Assembly: GCF_007858475.1 (NCBI RefSeq)
Contig: NZ_VIGX01000008.1
Span: forward strand, 1-64,000
Direction of reading: 5' to 3'
Source: Tsukamurella conjunctivitidis
GTDB taxonomy: Bacteria; Actinomycetota; Actinomycetes; Mycobacteriales; Mycobacteriaceae
DNA length: 64,000 nt
The translations under genes were made by a program, and so were the position numbers. This document shows, piece after piece, positions 1-8,741 of the stretch (position 1 is its first letter; every line of letters starts with the position of its first letter). The notes beneath the pieces were generated by a model. The model saw only the letters and a program-made list of their open reading frames with translations. It was not told the DNA's origin and searched no databases.

Positions 1-110
1 GCCATAGCGGAGGGGAAACGCCCGGCTCCATTCCGAACCCGGAAGCTAAGCCCTCCAGCGCCGATGGTACTGCACTCGTGAGGGTGTGGGAGAGTAGGAC
101 ACCGCCGGAC
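1..110 (+). rRNA. rrf: 5S ribosomal RNA, 5' end cut by window edge
   Basis: The sequence matches the actinobacterial 5S consensus almost throughout: the conserved loop around positions 25-50 (CATTCCGAACCCGGAAGCTAAG) and the 3' half ending in GAGAGTAGGACACCGCC near position 105. About eight 5' bases lie outside the window. It would be the last gene of a 16S-23S-5S operon. In M. tuberculosis the rrn operon also lies a few genes upstream of nucS, so the position agrees with the conserved order of this window. Confidence 0.93.
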
Positions 111-126
111 TAAAATTAGATACAGG

Positions 127-177
127 AGAAGACCCTCGGGTCGGTGAGCAGCAATGCTCCCGACACGGGGGTCTTCT
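127..177 (+). terminator. Rho-independent terminator of the rRNA operon
   Basis: A nine-base perfect stem (AGAAGACCC at 127-135 with GGGTCTTCT at 169-177) encloses an inner hairpin, CGGGTCGG paired loosely with CCGACACG. It lies 16 bases after the 5S 3' end and is followed by a weak T-rich stretch. This is the expected terminator of the rRNA operon. Confidence 0.75.
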
Positions 178-299
178 TCGTGCTCGCAGGACGACGTGAG
201 TGTCGGGTGAGCTCGGGGGCACGTCGCCGGCCGTGACGTGCTGCGGATCGCGTTGTGGGCCGCCCGGTGGAGCGGTGTCCGTGCCGTAAGGTGGACGCC

Positions 300-995
300 G
301 TGCGTGTCGTGATTGCCGAATGCCAGGTCGACTACGTGGGCCGGCTCACCGCCCACCTCCCGATGGCCCGCCGCCTGATCCTGGTGAAGGCCGACGGTTC
401 CGTCAGCATCCATGCGGACGACCGCGCCTACAAGCCGCTCAACTGGATGAGCCCGCCCTGCTGGCTCGAGACGGCACCCCCGGAGGACGAGGCCAAGGAC
501 GTCCCCGAGGGGCACCAGCTGTGGATCGTCCGCAACAAGGCGGAGGAGCAGCTCCGCATCCTCATCGGTGCGGTCGAGCACGACAGCAGCCACGATCTCG
601 GGGTCGACCCCGGACTGGTGAAGGACGGCGTCGAGGCGCACCTGCAGGAACTCCTCGCGGAACACACGCACACCTTCGGTGCGGGCTACACGCTGATCCG
701 GCGCGAGTACATGACGGCCATCGGCCCCGTCGACCTGCTGTGCCGGGACGCCGACGGGGGCACCGTCGCCGTGGAGGTCAAGCGGCGGGCCGAGATCGAC
801 GGCGTCGAGCAGCTCACCCGCTACCTCGAGCTCCTGAACCGGGATCCGCTCATCGCGCCCGTCACGGGCATCCTGGCCGCCCAACAGGTGAAGCCCCAGG
901 CCCGCACCCTTGCGGAGGACCGCGGCATCCGGTGCGTCACCGTCGATTACGACGTGCTGCGGGGCACCGAGGACACGTCCTACAAGCTCTTCTGA
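300..995 (+). CDS. nucS: Endonuclease NucS (mismatch-specific, non-canonical mismatch repair)
   Basis: NucS/EndoMS cuts both strands at G:T, G:G and T:T mismatches and provides mismatch repair in Actinobacteria that lack MutS/MutL. The 231-residue product has the N-terminal dimerisation/DNA-binding part and a C-terminal RecB-like nuclease core. The catalytic triad is visible as D145 (PVDLL), E159 and K161 (VEVKRR). I start at GTG 300 because the protein then begins exactly where mycobacterial NucS does ([12 protein letters not shown]) and an AAGGTGG ribosome site lies at 288-294. An earlier GTG at 255 would add 15 unrelated residues. The stop overlaps the next start by one base, so the two genes are likely co-translated. 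Confidence 0.96.
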   Translation: MRVVIAECQVDYVGRLTAHLPMARRLILVKADGSVSIHADDRAYKPLNWMSPPCWLETAPPEDEAKDVPEGHQLWIVRNKAEEQLRILIGAVEHDSSHDLGVDPGLVKDGVEAHLQELLAEHTHTFGAGYTLIRREYMTAIGPVDLLCRDADGGTVAVEVKRRAEIDGVEQLTRYLELLNRDPLIAPVTGILAAQQVKPQARTLAEDRGIRCVTVDYDVLRGTEDTSYKLF

Positions 996-1288
996 TGGGG
1001 CGCCGGCCCACCTCCCGGAAGCGGGCGGCCGCGCGGGACGGGCACCGCCCGCTCAGCGCGGGAGGGTTCGGCTCCCGGGTGGAGCTGGGCGAGGACGCCT
1101 ACCAGGTGCGCACGGTCACCGGCACGGGCGCCGTCAAGGACTATCGCTGCCCGGGCTGTCACCAGGCGATCCCCGCCGGGACCGCGCACGTGGTGGTGTG
1201 GCCCGCAGCGGAGAGCGGCGGCGTGGCCGACCGGCGACACTGGCACAGCGGATGCTGGGCGCGGGAAGCCGGCCGGCGGGCCCGCTGA
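995..1288 (+). CDS. Small cysteine/histidine protein after nucS (Rv1322 position)
   Basis: A 97-residue product of unknown function. It starts with a basic tail ([12 protein letters not shown]) and has a CPGCH pair in the middle and a histidine/cysteine group near the end (RRHWHSGCW), an arrangement that could bind zinc. The ATG overlaps the nucS stop (TGATG), so translation is probably coupled and a link to NucS is possible. The gene sits where Rv1322 sits in M. tuberculosis. Its stop is directly followed by the convergent stop of the DivIVA-like gene. No enzyme motif is visible. Confidence 0.8.
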   Translation: MGRRPTSRKRAAARDGHRPLSAGGFGSRVELGEDAYQVRTVTGTGAVKDYRCPGCHQAIPAGTAHVVVWPAAESGGVADRRHWHSGCWAREAGRRAR

Positions 1289-2398
1289 CTACCGCTTCGC
1301 GGTGTTGATCGCGACGGTGTCCTGCGTCGAGACCGACGGCGAGGAGTCCGGCTTCGCGGTCGTGATCGCCGCGGTGTCCGCCGCCGCGAAGTCGTCCGAC
1401 CCGAGGACCTCCTTCGCACGTTGCGCCGCGGTGGGACCCTCGTCCGTGACGTGCGCGGCCTTCGGCGCCGCAGCCGCCTCGTAGGGCGCGGGATCGATCC
1501 GCTTCTCGACGACCTGGGGCTCGCCGTCGCCGGTCGCCAGGGCCTCGGGCACCAGCGAGAGCTGGCGGCGCACCGTCTCGAGCTGATCGAGGATGGACGC
1601 GCGCAGCGACTGCATGTCCTCGGTGATCCGGCGGGCGTTCGCCACCTGCGTCGCGATGCGGGTGTTGGTGTCCTCGAGCTTCTGCTCGGCGGTGGCGTTG
1701 GCGGTGTTGAGCGTCTGCTCCGCGCGCTCGTTCGCCGAATCGATCCGCTCGCGCGCCTCTTCCTTGGAGGCGTCCTCGAGCTCGGTGATCGTGCGGATCG
1801 CCTTGTCCCGGCGCATCGACATCGCCATGTCGAAGTCGTTCTGGACGCGCTCGCGGTTGTCGGCGGCGGACTGCGCCAGCTTCTCCGCCTCGGCCTTCGC
1901 CTCCGCCTTGATGCGCTCGGCCTCGGCGTGCGCGTCCTTCATGGTCTTCTCGTGCTCGGCCTCCATGGCCTCGCGTCGCGCGGTCATGTCGGAGCGCAGG
2001 CGATCGGCCTCGCGCCGCGTCGTCTCGGCCTCCTGGCGCGCCAGCGACCGCACCTCGGCGGACTCGTTCTCGGCCGCGGCCCGGATCTCCGAGGCTTCGT
2101 CGGAGGCGAGACGCATCATGCGGGCGATGCGGTCGCTCATGCCCTCGGCGCTCGTCGGCGGCACGCTCAGGCGGTCCACCTCGCGGCGCAGGTTGTCGAT
2201 CTCGTCCTGCGCCTCGTCGAGGAGGTCCGTCAGTTCGCGGGCGTGGGCCGACGCCGCGTCCCTGTCCGCGGCGAGAACCCGCAGTTCAGCCTGGTAGCGG
2301 TGGAACTGTTCGCTGACCTGGTCCCGGTCGTACCCGCGCAGGACCACCGCGAACGGTGCGGGTGCCGGGCCACCCGATACGTTGTCCGAATTCGCCAT
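1289..2398 (-). CDS. DivIVA/Wag31-like coiled-coil protein
   Basis: The 369-residue protein has a short N-terminal segment with a DivIVA-like look (FAVVLRGYDRDQVSEQFHRY, about residues 16-35), followed by a long Ala/Glu/Arg/Lys-rich coiled coil over about residues 40-270 and a loose Ala/Thr-rich tail. Such proteins act at the cytoplasmic side of the membrane as structural or polar-growth scaffolds. M. tuberculosis Rv1682 is a similar coiled-coil gene that lies next to Rv1683, whose probable counterpart here is 2.3 kb away at 4702, so the pair seems to stay close. The gene is downstream of the epimerase gene on the same strand with a 76-base gap. Confidence 0.8.
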   Translation of the reverse strand: MANSDNVSGGPAPAPFAVVLRGYDRDQVSEQFHRYQAELRVLAADRDAASAHARELTDLLDEAQDEIDNLRREVDRLSVPPTSAEGMSDRIARMMRLASDEASEIRAAAENESAEVRSLARQEAETTRREADRLRSDMTARREAMEAEHEKTMKDAHAEAERIKAEAKAEAEKLAQSAADNRERVQNDFDMAMSMRRDKAIRTITELEDASKEEARERIDSANERAEQTLNTANATAEQKLEDTNTRIATQVANARRITEDMQSLRASILDQLETVRRQLSLVPEALATGDGEPQVVEKRIDPAPYEAAAAPKAAHVTDEGPTAAQRAKEVLGSDDFAAADTAAITTAKPDSSPSVSTQDTVAINTAKR

Positions 2399-2474
2399 GC
2401 ACCGATGGTACGTGGGCAGCCCCCGCGCGCGGCGTCAGCAGTCGCAAAAGGTCCGAATTACGGGCCGGTTCCGG

Positions 2475-3002
2475 TCAGGATGCAGGTTCGACCAGCTCGA
2501 CGAGGATCCCGCCCGCGTCCTTCGGGTGCAGGAAGTTGATCCGCGAGCCGGCGGTGCCGTTCCGGGGCGCGTCGTACAGCAGTCGCACACCCTGCTCCTG
2601 CAGGTGCGCGGTGACGGCCTCGAGGTCCGAGACCCGGTAGGCGAGCTGCTGCATGCCGGGGCCGTTGCGGTCGAGGAACTTGGCGATCGTCGATGCGGGG
2701 GTCAGGGGCGCGAGGACCTGCAGCTGGGCCTGGCGGGACGACGCCCTTCCCTCCGCTCCGCCCGCCGCGCCGTCGGCCGCGAGGAGCGAGGCGGGGGAGA
2801 GCATGCCCTCCCGGACGCCCTGCGCCTCGTTGATCTCCTCGTGCGTGCAGACCATGCCGAGCACGCGGGCGTACCACTCCAGGGCCGCGTCGAAATCGGA
2901 CACCGCGACGCCGACGTGGTCGATGCCCAGGACGTATTCGGCGGGCACCGCGTGCGCGGCGGGGGCGGTGTGATCGGAATGTCGCGATTGGCTCTCTGTC
3001 AT
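2475..3002 (-). CDS. mce: Methylmalonyl-CoA epimerase
   Basis: This glyoxalase/VOC-fold enzyme interconverts (2R)- and (2S)-methylmalonyl-CoA in propionate and odd-chain fatty-acid metabolism. The 175-residue product carries the metal-site pattern of the family: IDHVGVAV (about residue 27), the middle HEEINEAQGVREGML segment and LVELVEP at the end. A roughly 20-residue Ala/Gly-rich insertion (around LLAADGAAGG) between the halves is not usual and is probably a surface loop. ATG 3002 is preferred to an in-frame start 39 bases upstream that only adds a poor N-terminus. It is divergent from the thiolase with 52 bases between starts, as for Rv1322A/fadA4. Confidence 0.93.
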   Translation of the reverse strand: MTESQSRHSDHTAPAAHAVPAEYVLGIDHVGVAVSDFDAALEWYARVLGMVCTHEEINEAQGVREGMLSPASLLAADGAAGGAEGRASSRQAQLQVLAPLTPASTIAKFLDRNGPGMQQLAYRVSDLEAVTAHLQEQGVRLLYDAPRNGTAGSRINFLHPKDAGGILVELVEPAS

Positions 3003-3054
3003 GCCTCGAATGTAGCTTTGAGGTGGAAGACCCATGCCCACTAGGAGGAACGAA

Positions 3055-4269
3055 GTGGCCCCGTCCGCATCCCATCAGGACCCCACGGTCATCGTCGCCG
3101 GCGCTCGGACGCCCTTCGGCAAGCTGCTCGGCGCGCTCAAGTCGCAGTCGGGCACCGACCTCGGCGCGGTCGCCATCCGCGGAGCCCTCGAGAAGAGCGG
3201 TGTCGATCCGCAGACGATCGACTACGTGATCATGGGCCAGGTCCTCACCGCCGGCGCCGGCCAGATGCCCGCGCGCCAGGCCGCGATCGCGGGCGGCGTT
3301 CCCTGGGACGTGCCCACCCTGACCATCAACAAGATGTGCCTGTCGGGCATCAACGCCATCGCCCTGGCCGATCAGCTGATCCGCGCCGGCGAGTACGAGG
3401 TCGTGGTCGCCGGCGGCCAGGAGTCGATGACCCAGGCGCCGCACATCCTCACGGGCAGCCGCGAGGGGCACAAGTACGGCAGCATCGAGATGCTCGATCA
3501 CACCGCCTACGACGGTCTGCACGACGTCTTCACCGATCAGCCGATGGGCGGGCTCACCGAGCAGCTCAACACCACGGACACCGTGACCTACTCCCGCGAG
3601 GAGCAGGACGTCTTCGCGGCGGACTCGCACCGCAAGGCCGCCGCGGCCTGGGCGGCGGGCAAGTTCGCCGACGAGGTGGTCCCCGTCGAGATCCCGCAGC
3701 GCCGGGGCGAGCCGATCCGCGTGACCGAGGACGAGGGCGTCCGCGGCGACACGACCGCCGAGTCGCTGGCGAAGCTGCGTCCCGCCTTCGCGAAGGACGG
3801 CAGCATCACCGCCGGCAACGCCTCGCAGCTCACCGACGGTGCCGTCGCGGTGGTGGTCATGCGCAAGAGCAAGGCGCAGGAGCTCGGCCTCGAGTACCTC
3901 GCCGAGATCGGGGCGCACGGCGTCGTCGCCGGCCCGGATTCGTCGCTGCAGCACCAGCCGTCCAACGCCATCAAGAAGGCCTGTGACAAGCAGGGCATCA
4001 CGCCGGCCGACCTCGACCTGCTCGAGATCAACGAGGCCTTCGCGGCCGTGGGCCTCGCGTCCGCCGCCGACCTGGGCGTCGACGCCGAGAAGGTCAATGT
4101 CGACGGCGGCGCGATCGCCATCGGCCATCCGCTCGGTGCGTCGGGCGCCCGCATCGTCCTGCACCTCGCCCTCGAGCTCGCCCGCCGCGGCGGCGGCACC
4201 GGTGCCGCCGGCCTGTGCGGCGCCGGCGGTCAGGGCGACGCGCTCATCATCACCGTTCCCGGGAAGTAG
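3055..4269 (+). CDS. fadA4: Acetyl-CoA C-acetyltransferase (thiolase)
   Basis: This thiolase condenses or cleaves acetyl-CoA/acetoacetyl-CoA. All three catalytic positions are visible: C95 in [10 protein letters not shown]358 in [10 protein letters not shown] and C388 in [10 protein letters not shown]. At 404 residues it has normal thiolase length. I start at GTG 3055 because a perfect AGGAGG lies at 3043-3048; an ATG at 3034 is in frame but sits upstream of that site. Its place beside methylmalonyl-CoA epimerase matches fadA4 (Rv1323) and suggests work on short acyl-CoA pools. The DUF3817 gene follows after five bases. Confidence 0.95.
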   Translation: MAPSASHQDPTVIVAGARTPFGKLLGALKSQSGTDLGAVAIRGALEKSGVDPQTIDYVIMGQVLTAGAGQMPARQAAIAGGVPWDVPTLTINKMCLSGINAIALADQLIRAGEYEVVVAGGQESMTQAPHILTGSREGHKYGSIEMLDHTAYDGLHDVFTDQPMGGLTEQLNTTDTVTYSREEQDVFAADSHRKAAAAWAAGKFADEVVPVEIPQRRGEPIRVTEDEGVRGDTTAESLAKLRPAFAKDGSITAGNASQLTDGAVAVVVMRKSKAQELGLEYLAEIGAHGVVAGPDSSLQHQPSNAIKKACDKQGITPADLDLLEINEAFAAVGLASAADLGVDAEKVNVDGGAIAIGHPLGASGARIVLHLALELARRGGGTGAAGLCGAGGQGDALIITVPGK

Positions 4270-4274
4270 AGATC

Positions 4275-4634
4275 ATGAACGAATCACTCGCGTCCAAGAT
4301 CGTCACCGCCTTCAAGGTCGTCGCCTTCCTCGAGGCCCTCACCTGGGTGTGGTTGATCATCGGCATGATCATCAAGCGGGTACAGGACAAGCCCGACGCG
4401 ATCGCAGTGCCCGGCATGACGCACGGCATCGTCTTCATGGTGCTCGTGGTCCTGACCGTCGCCGCCGCGTACGCGCGCAAGTGGGACGTCACGACCGTGG
4501 TGCTCGGCCTGCTCGCGACGGTCCTGCCGTTCTGCTCGGTGGTCTTCGAGGTGTGGGCGCAGCGCGCCGGCAAGCTCGACGCCCCGGCGTCCGCGGCGAA
4601 GCCCGCCGAGCCGGCCGACGCGATCGGCGGTTAG
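4275..4634 (+). CDS. DUF3817 small integral membrane protein
   Basis: A 119-residue protein with three predicted membrane spans, near residues 10-32, 48-68 and 76-96, and a soluble Ala-rich tail. It fits the DUF3817 family (TAFKVVAFLEALTWVWL at the start, KWDVTTVVLGLLATVLPF near the middle). The function is unknown. The start is five bases after the thiolase stop, so it is probably in the same transcript. A second DUF3817 gene occurs in this window at 53919. Confidence 0.85.
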   Translation: MNESLASKIVTAFKVVAFLEALTWVWLIIGMIIKRVQDKPDAIAVPGMTHGIVFMVLVVLTVAAAYARKWDVTTVVLGLLATVLPFCSVVFEVWAQRAGKLDAPASAAKPAEPADAIGG

Positions 4635-4701
4635 TCCGGCACGGCGCCCCGCCTGCGGGTACCTTGAGTCGGCTGACCGGCACTGTGGAGAGGTGGGGCG
4701 C

Positions 4702-7647
4702 ATGGTGGACATCCTGGGCGGGCTGCCCGGCGGGAAGGCGCTCGAGGCGTCGGTGAACCGCCTGGCGGCGACGGCGCGCAACGGTTTCGAGGTCCTCACC
4801 CAGGGCGGCCTCGAGACCGGCGCGAAGCCCTCGCAGTTCACCGTCGTCGAGCGGTCGCCGATGTACCGGCTGCGGCGCTACTTCGCGGACCGTGCGCCGG
4901 ACCCCGCGCAGGACGAGCGGCCCGTGATCCTGCTGGTGCCGCCCATGATGGTCGACGCCAACGTCTTCGACGTCACGGAGCACAACGGCGCCGTCTCGGT
5001 CCTGCACCGCGCCGGCCTCGACCCGTGGGTGATCGACTTCGGCGCGCCCGACCGCGAGGAGGGCGGCCTCGAGCGCAACCTCGCCGACCACGTCGTCGCC
5101 ATCTCCCGCGCCATCGACCAGGTGGCGGCGCTGCGCGGGCGCGACGTGCACATCGGCGGCTACTCCCAGGGCGGCATGTTCTGCTACCAGGTCGCCGCGT
5201 ACCGCCAGTCGCGGACGATCGCGAGCCTGGTGACCTTCGGCAGCCCCGTCGACATCTCCGCGGGCCTGCCGCTGGGCGCGCCGCCCGCGTTGGTGAACAA
5301 GGGCGCCGAGTTCGTCGCCGACCACGTCTTCAACCGCTTCTACCTGCCCAGCTGGATGGTGCAGCGCGGTTTCGAGATGCTCAACCCGGTCAAGGCCGTG
5401 CGCTCGCGCCTGGACTTCGTCCGGCAACTGCACGACCGTGACGCGCTGCTGCCGCGCGAGGATCAGCGCCGCTTCCTTGAGGCCGACGGCTGGGTCGCCT
5501 ACGCCGGGCCCGCGGTGGCCGATCTGCTCAAGCAGTTCGTCGTGCACAACCGCATGCTCACCGGCGGCTTCGCGATCGACGGCGACGCCGTCTCGCTCGC
5601 GTCCATCACCTGCCCGGTGCTGGCCTTCGTCGGCCTGTCCGACCAGATCGGCCGGCCCAGTGCGGTCCGCGGCATCCTGCAGGCCGCCCCGAAGGCGACG
5701 GTGTACGAGGCGCAGGTCTCGGCGGGACACTTCGGGCTCGTCGTCGGCAGTTCGGCCGGCGCGGTCACCTATCCGACCGTCTCGCAGTGGATCCAGTGGC
5801 TCGAGGGCCGCGGGCCGCAACCCGAGAACGTCGCGGAGATGCAGCCCGACGACGGCCGCGACGTGGGCGTCAATCCCTTGGTCGCGGGCCTGGGCGGCAT
5901 CGCGACGGTCGGCTTCGTCGCCGCGCGCGACGTGCTCGACGCGGCGTCGGGCGCTGCGGCGGGCGCCTCCGCCGTCGCCCGCGAGGTGACGCGCGGCCTG
6001 CCGAAGCTCGCCCGCCTCGGGCAGCTGCAGGCCCACACCCAGGTCTCGCTGGGCAAACTGCTCGCGGAGCAGGCCGCGAGCGACCCGCACGGCGAGCTCT
6101 TCCTCTACGAGGACCGCGTGCACACCAAGCAGGCCGTGAATCAGCGCATCGACCGCGTCGTCAGCGGCCTCATCCAGGTCGGGGTGCGGCAGGGCGAGCA
6201 CGTCGGTGTGCTCATGCACACCCGCCCGTCGGCCCTCGTCGCGATGGCGGCGCTGTCCCGGCTCGGCGCCGTCGCGGTGCTGCTGCCGCCCGGTACCGAC
6301 TACGCCGCGGCCCTGCGCCTGGGGGAGGCCACCGCGGTCGTCACCGATCCCGAGCACGCGGTGGACGCCGCGGTCGTCGCCGAGCGCGTCTTCGTCGTCG
6401 GCGGTGGTGATCGGCGCGACCGACCGGGCGCGGCCCGGCAGGACCTCGGCGCGGAGCTGGTCGACCTGGAGCAGGTCGACCCCGACAACGTGCGGATCCC
6501 GCGGTGGTACCGGCCCGACGCCGGCCTCGGCCGCGACCTGGCCTTCGTCATGTTCTCCGAGGTGGGGGGTCTCCTGCGCGCCAAGCGCGTGACCAACGGC
6601 CGGTGGGCGCTGTCGGCCTTCGGCACGGCGTCCGCCGCGCGGCTCTCCCAGAGCGACACGGTCTACTGCCTCACGCCGCTGAGCCACAGCTCCGGCCTGA
6701 TGACGAGCCTCGGCGGCGCGCTGGCGGGCGGCTCGCGAATCGCGCTCACCCGGGACTTCGACCCGGACAGGTTCATGGTGGAGGTGCAGCGCTACGGCGT
6801 CACCGTGGTCTGCTACACCTGGAATCTCATGCGCGCGGTGCTCGACACCCCGGGGCTGGAGATCCCGCGCTACCACCCGGTGCGCGCCTTCATCGGCTCC
6901 GGCATGTCGGCGGAGCTCTCGCGCCGCGTCGGCGAGGCCTTCGACGCGCAGGTCATCGAGTTCTACGCCTCCACCGAGGGCGAGATCGTGCTCGCCAAGG
7001 TGCGCGGCGGCAAGCCGGGCGCGAAGGGCCGGCGGCTGCCGGGCAGCGCGGACGTCGCACTCGTGGACTACTACGTCGACTCGGGCCGCTTCGTCGAGGA
7101 CGGCGACGGCTTCCTGCAGGAGGTCGCGCAGGGGGAGGTCGGCGTACTCATCGGCCGCGCCGATCCCGACGTCACGCACCGTGACGTGCTGCTGCGGGGC
7201 GTCTTCCGACCCGGCGACGCCTGGTTCTCGACGGGGCACCTGTTCCGGCGCGACGAGGACGGCGACTACTGGCTCGTCGACGACGTGCGCACGGTCGCGG
7301 TCACCGACCGCGGGCCCGTCTACTCGATCCCGATCACCGACGTGCTCGAGCAGCTCGGGCAGGTGGAGCAGGCCGTCGTCTACCAGGTGCCGGGCGACGA
7401 TCCTGACGGTGCGCCGCGCGTGGTCGCGGCGGTCACCCTGCGGGACGATGCGGCGTTGACGGCCGAGGAGATCACTGACGCCTTCTCCGGCCGTCACGAC
7501 CAGTACCCGGACGCGGTGCACGTCGTCGACGAGGTGCCGCTCACCAGCTGGTACCGCCCGCGCCGGGCGGCGCTGGCGGCCGCGGGGATGCCGGCGCCGG
7601 GCCCCACCTCGTGGCGGTTCGACACCGAGCGTTCGCGCTACCTCTGA
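4702..7647 (+). CDS. Fusion: PHA-synthase-like alpha/beta hydrolase plus acyl-CoA-ligase-like domain (Rv1683-like)
   Basis: The 981-residue protein has two parts. Residues 1 to about 375 form an alpha/beta hydrolase related to polyhydroxyalkanoate synthases, with the nucleophile in GGYSQGG (S155). Residues about 445-981 have the fold-length and partial motifs of an AMP-dependent acyl-CoA synthetase (FYASTEGE near residue 754). The phosphate-binding loop, normally YTSGTTGxPK, reads VMFSEVGGLLRAK, and the usual C-terminal catalytic lysine region reads SWYRPRRAAL, so adenylation may be lost. The architecture equals M. tuberculosis Rv1683, annotated as a bifunctional lipase/ligase. ATG 4702 has GAGAGG about eight bases upstream; GTG 4693 is an alternative. 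Confidence 0.9.
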   Translation: MVDILGGLPGGKALEASVNRLAATARNGFEVLTQGGLETGAKPSQFTVVERSPMYRLRRYFADRAPDPAQDERPVILLVPPMMVDANVFDVTEHNGAVSVLHRAGLDPWVIDFGAPDREEGGLERNLADHVVAISRAIDQVAALRGRDVHIGGYSQGGMFCYQVAAYRQSRTIASLVTFGSPVDISAGLPLGAPPALVNKGAEFVADHVFNRFYLPSWMVQRGFEMLNPVKAVRSRLDFVRQLHDRDALLPREDQRRFLEADGWVAYAGPAVADLLKQFVVHNRMLTGGFAIDGDAVSLASITCPVLAFVGLSDQIGRPSAVRGILQAAPKATVYEAQVSAGHFGLVVGSSAGAVTYPTVSQWIQWLEGRGPQPENVAEMQPDDGRDVGVNPLVAGLGGIATVGFVAARDVLDAASGAAAGASAVAREVTRGLPKLARLGQLQAHTQVSLGKLLAEQAASDPHGELFLYEDRVHTKQAVNQRIDRVVSGLIQVGVRQGEHVGVLMHTRPSALVAMAALSRLGAVAVLLPPGTDYAAALRLGEATAVVTDPEHAVDAAVVAERVFVVGGGDRRDRPGAARQDLGAELVDLEQVDPDNVRIPRWYRPDAGLGRDLAFVMFSEVGGLLRAKRVTNGRWALSAFGTASAARLSQSDTVYCLTPLSHSSGLMTSLGGALAGGSRIALTRDFDPDRFMVEVQRYGVTVVCYTWNLMRAVLDTPGLEIPRYHPVRAFIGSGMSAELSRRVGEAFDAQVIEFYASTEGEIVLAKVRGGKPGAKGRRLPGSADVALVDYYVDSGRFVEDGDGFLQEVAQGEVGVLIGRADPDVTHRDVLLRGVFRPGDAWFSTGHLFRRDEDGDYWLVDDVRTVAVTDRGPVYSIPITDVLEQLGQVEQAVVYQVPGDDPDGAPRVVAAVTLRDDAALTAEEITDAFSGRHDQYPDAVHVVDEVPLTSWYRPRRAALAAAGMPAPGPTSWRFDTERSRYL

Positions 7648-7706
7648 GTCCGGGCCCGGGCGGTCGCCGCGGGCGGCGCGCGCAACGGGCGTGCCAAGAT
7701 GGAGGG

Positions 7707-8687
7707 GTGACTACACCTCGAGGCGCTTCCAGGCAGGATCAGGAACGGGCGCTGCGCACCGCAGCGGCGATGGCGGGCGCGGTCGACCTCTCGGGCCTCA
7801 AGGCCCGGGCGGAGGCGAAGGCCGCGCAGCAGGCCCGCCCGGCACCGTCGGGCGAGGCCGGGGAGGCCGGCGGCGCCCCCGGGGCCGGCGTCGTCGACGT
7901 GACGGACCAGAGCTTCCCGGTCGAGGTCATCGACCGATCCGCGAACGGGCTCGTGGTGGTGCTCCTCGCCGCGTCGTACAGCGAGCAGTCGCAGGCGATG
8001 TCCGCGGTGCTGGAGAAGCTCGCCGCCGCCGACGCGGGCCGGTGGACGCTCGCCCGCGTGGACGTCGACGGTGCGCCGGGCGTGGCGCAGGCCTTCGGGG
8101 CGCAGTCGGTGCCGATGGTGGTCGCCGTCGCGGGCGGCCGCGCGGTGACGGCGTTCGCGGGTGCGCAGCCGGAGGCGGCGGCGCGGCAGTGGCTCGACGA
8201 CGTGCTCGCGCAGCTCCCGCCCGAGTTCGGGGGCGGTGCCGCGGCCGGGGGCGAGGCCCCGTCCGATCCGCGGCGCGAGGCCGCCGAGCAGCTCGCGGCC
8301 GACGGCGACTACGAGGGGGCGCGCGCCGCCTACGAGGCGATACTGCACGCGAACCCGGGCGACGCCGAAGCCGCCGCCGCGGTGAAGCAGATGGCCTTCT
8401 TCGCCCGCGCCACACAGGGCGAGCCCGGCGCGATCGCGCGGGCCGAGGCGGCGACCGGGGCGACCGGCGCGGAGCGGGTCGCGTTGGCGCTCGCCGCCGC
8501 CGACGAGGAACTCCTCACCGGCTCGCCGAAGGCCGCCTTCGACCGGCTCATCGCCGGAATCAGGGTCACGGCCGGCGACGACCGCTCGGCGCTGCGCACT
8601 CGGCTGCTGGAGTTGTTCGAGCTCTTCGACGGGGCGGACCCGGTCGTGCTCGCGGCCCGCCGCGACCTGGCGGGCGCGCTGTTCTGA
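7707..8687 (+). CDS. Thioredoxin-fold/TPR co-chaperone-like protein (Rv1324-like)
   Basis: The 326-residue protein has an Ala-rich N-terminus, a thioredoxin-like domain (about residues 55-170; SVPMVVAVAGGRAV includes the conserved cis-proline region) and a TPR-like helical half containing REAAEQLAADGDYEGARAAY. The redox CxxC is absent; the equivalent segment is AASYSEQSQ. It resembles the YbbN/CnoX type, which works as a holdase rather than a disulfide reductase. It lies directly after the fusion gene and corresponds to Rv1324, normally the neighbour of fadA4. GTG 7707 directly abuts GGAGGG, too close for a good ribosome site, so the start is only likely. Confidence 0.87.
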   Translation: MTTPRGASRQDQERALRTAAAMAGAVDLSGLKARAEAKAAQQARPAPSGEAGEAGGAPGAGVVDVTDQSFPVEVIDRSANGLVVVLLAASYSEQSQAMSAVLEKLAAADAGRWTLARVDVDGAPGVAQAFGAQSVPMVVAVAGGRAVTAFAGAQPEAAARQWLDDVLAQLPPEFGGGAAAGGEAPSDPRREAAEQLAADGDYEGARAAYEAILHANPGDAEAAAAVKQMAFFARATQGEPGAIARAEAATGATGAERVALALAAADEELLTGSPKAAFDRLIAGIRVTAGDDRSALRTRLLELFELFDGADPVVLAARRDLAGALF

Positions 8688-8741
8688 CGACGCCCGGTTC
8701 CCCGGTCCGCAAGCCACTCGCAGGTTTGCGATACTTACCCC

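Noticed and set aside
2475-4164. Long frame joining the epimerase region with sequence antisense to the thiolase
   Set aside because: It is out of frame with the epimerase and its composition is that of antisense G+C-rich DNA.
4489-7521. A reading frame of about 1000 codons antisense to the hydrolase/ligase fusion
   Set aside because: High G+C third positions open long antisense frames throughout the window; the product is Arg/His/Asp/Val-rich with no family pattern, and the plus-strand protein is clearly real.
8708-8730. CGCAA-N13-TTGCG dyad before the ABC operon as an operator
   Set aside because: Five-base arms this far apart are expected by chance in this composition; no regulator gene is adjacent.
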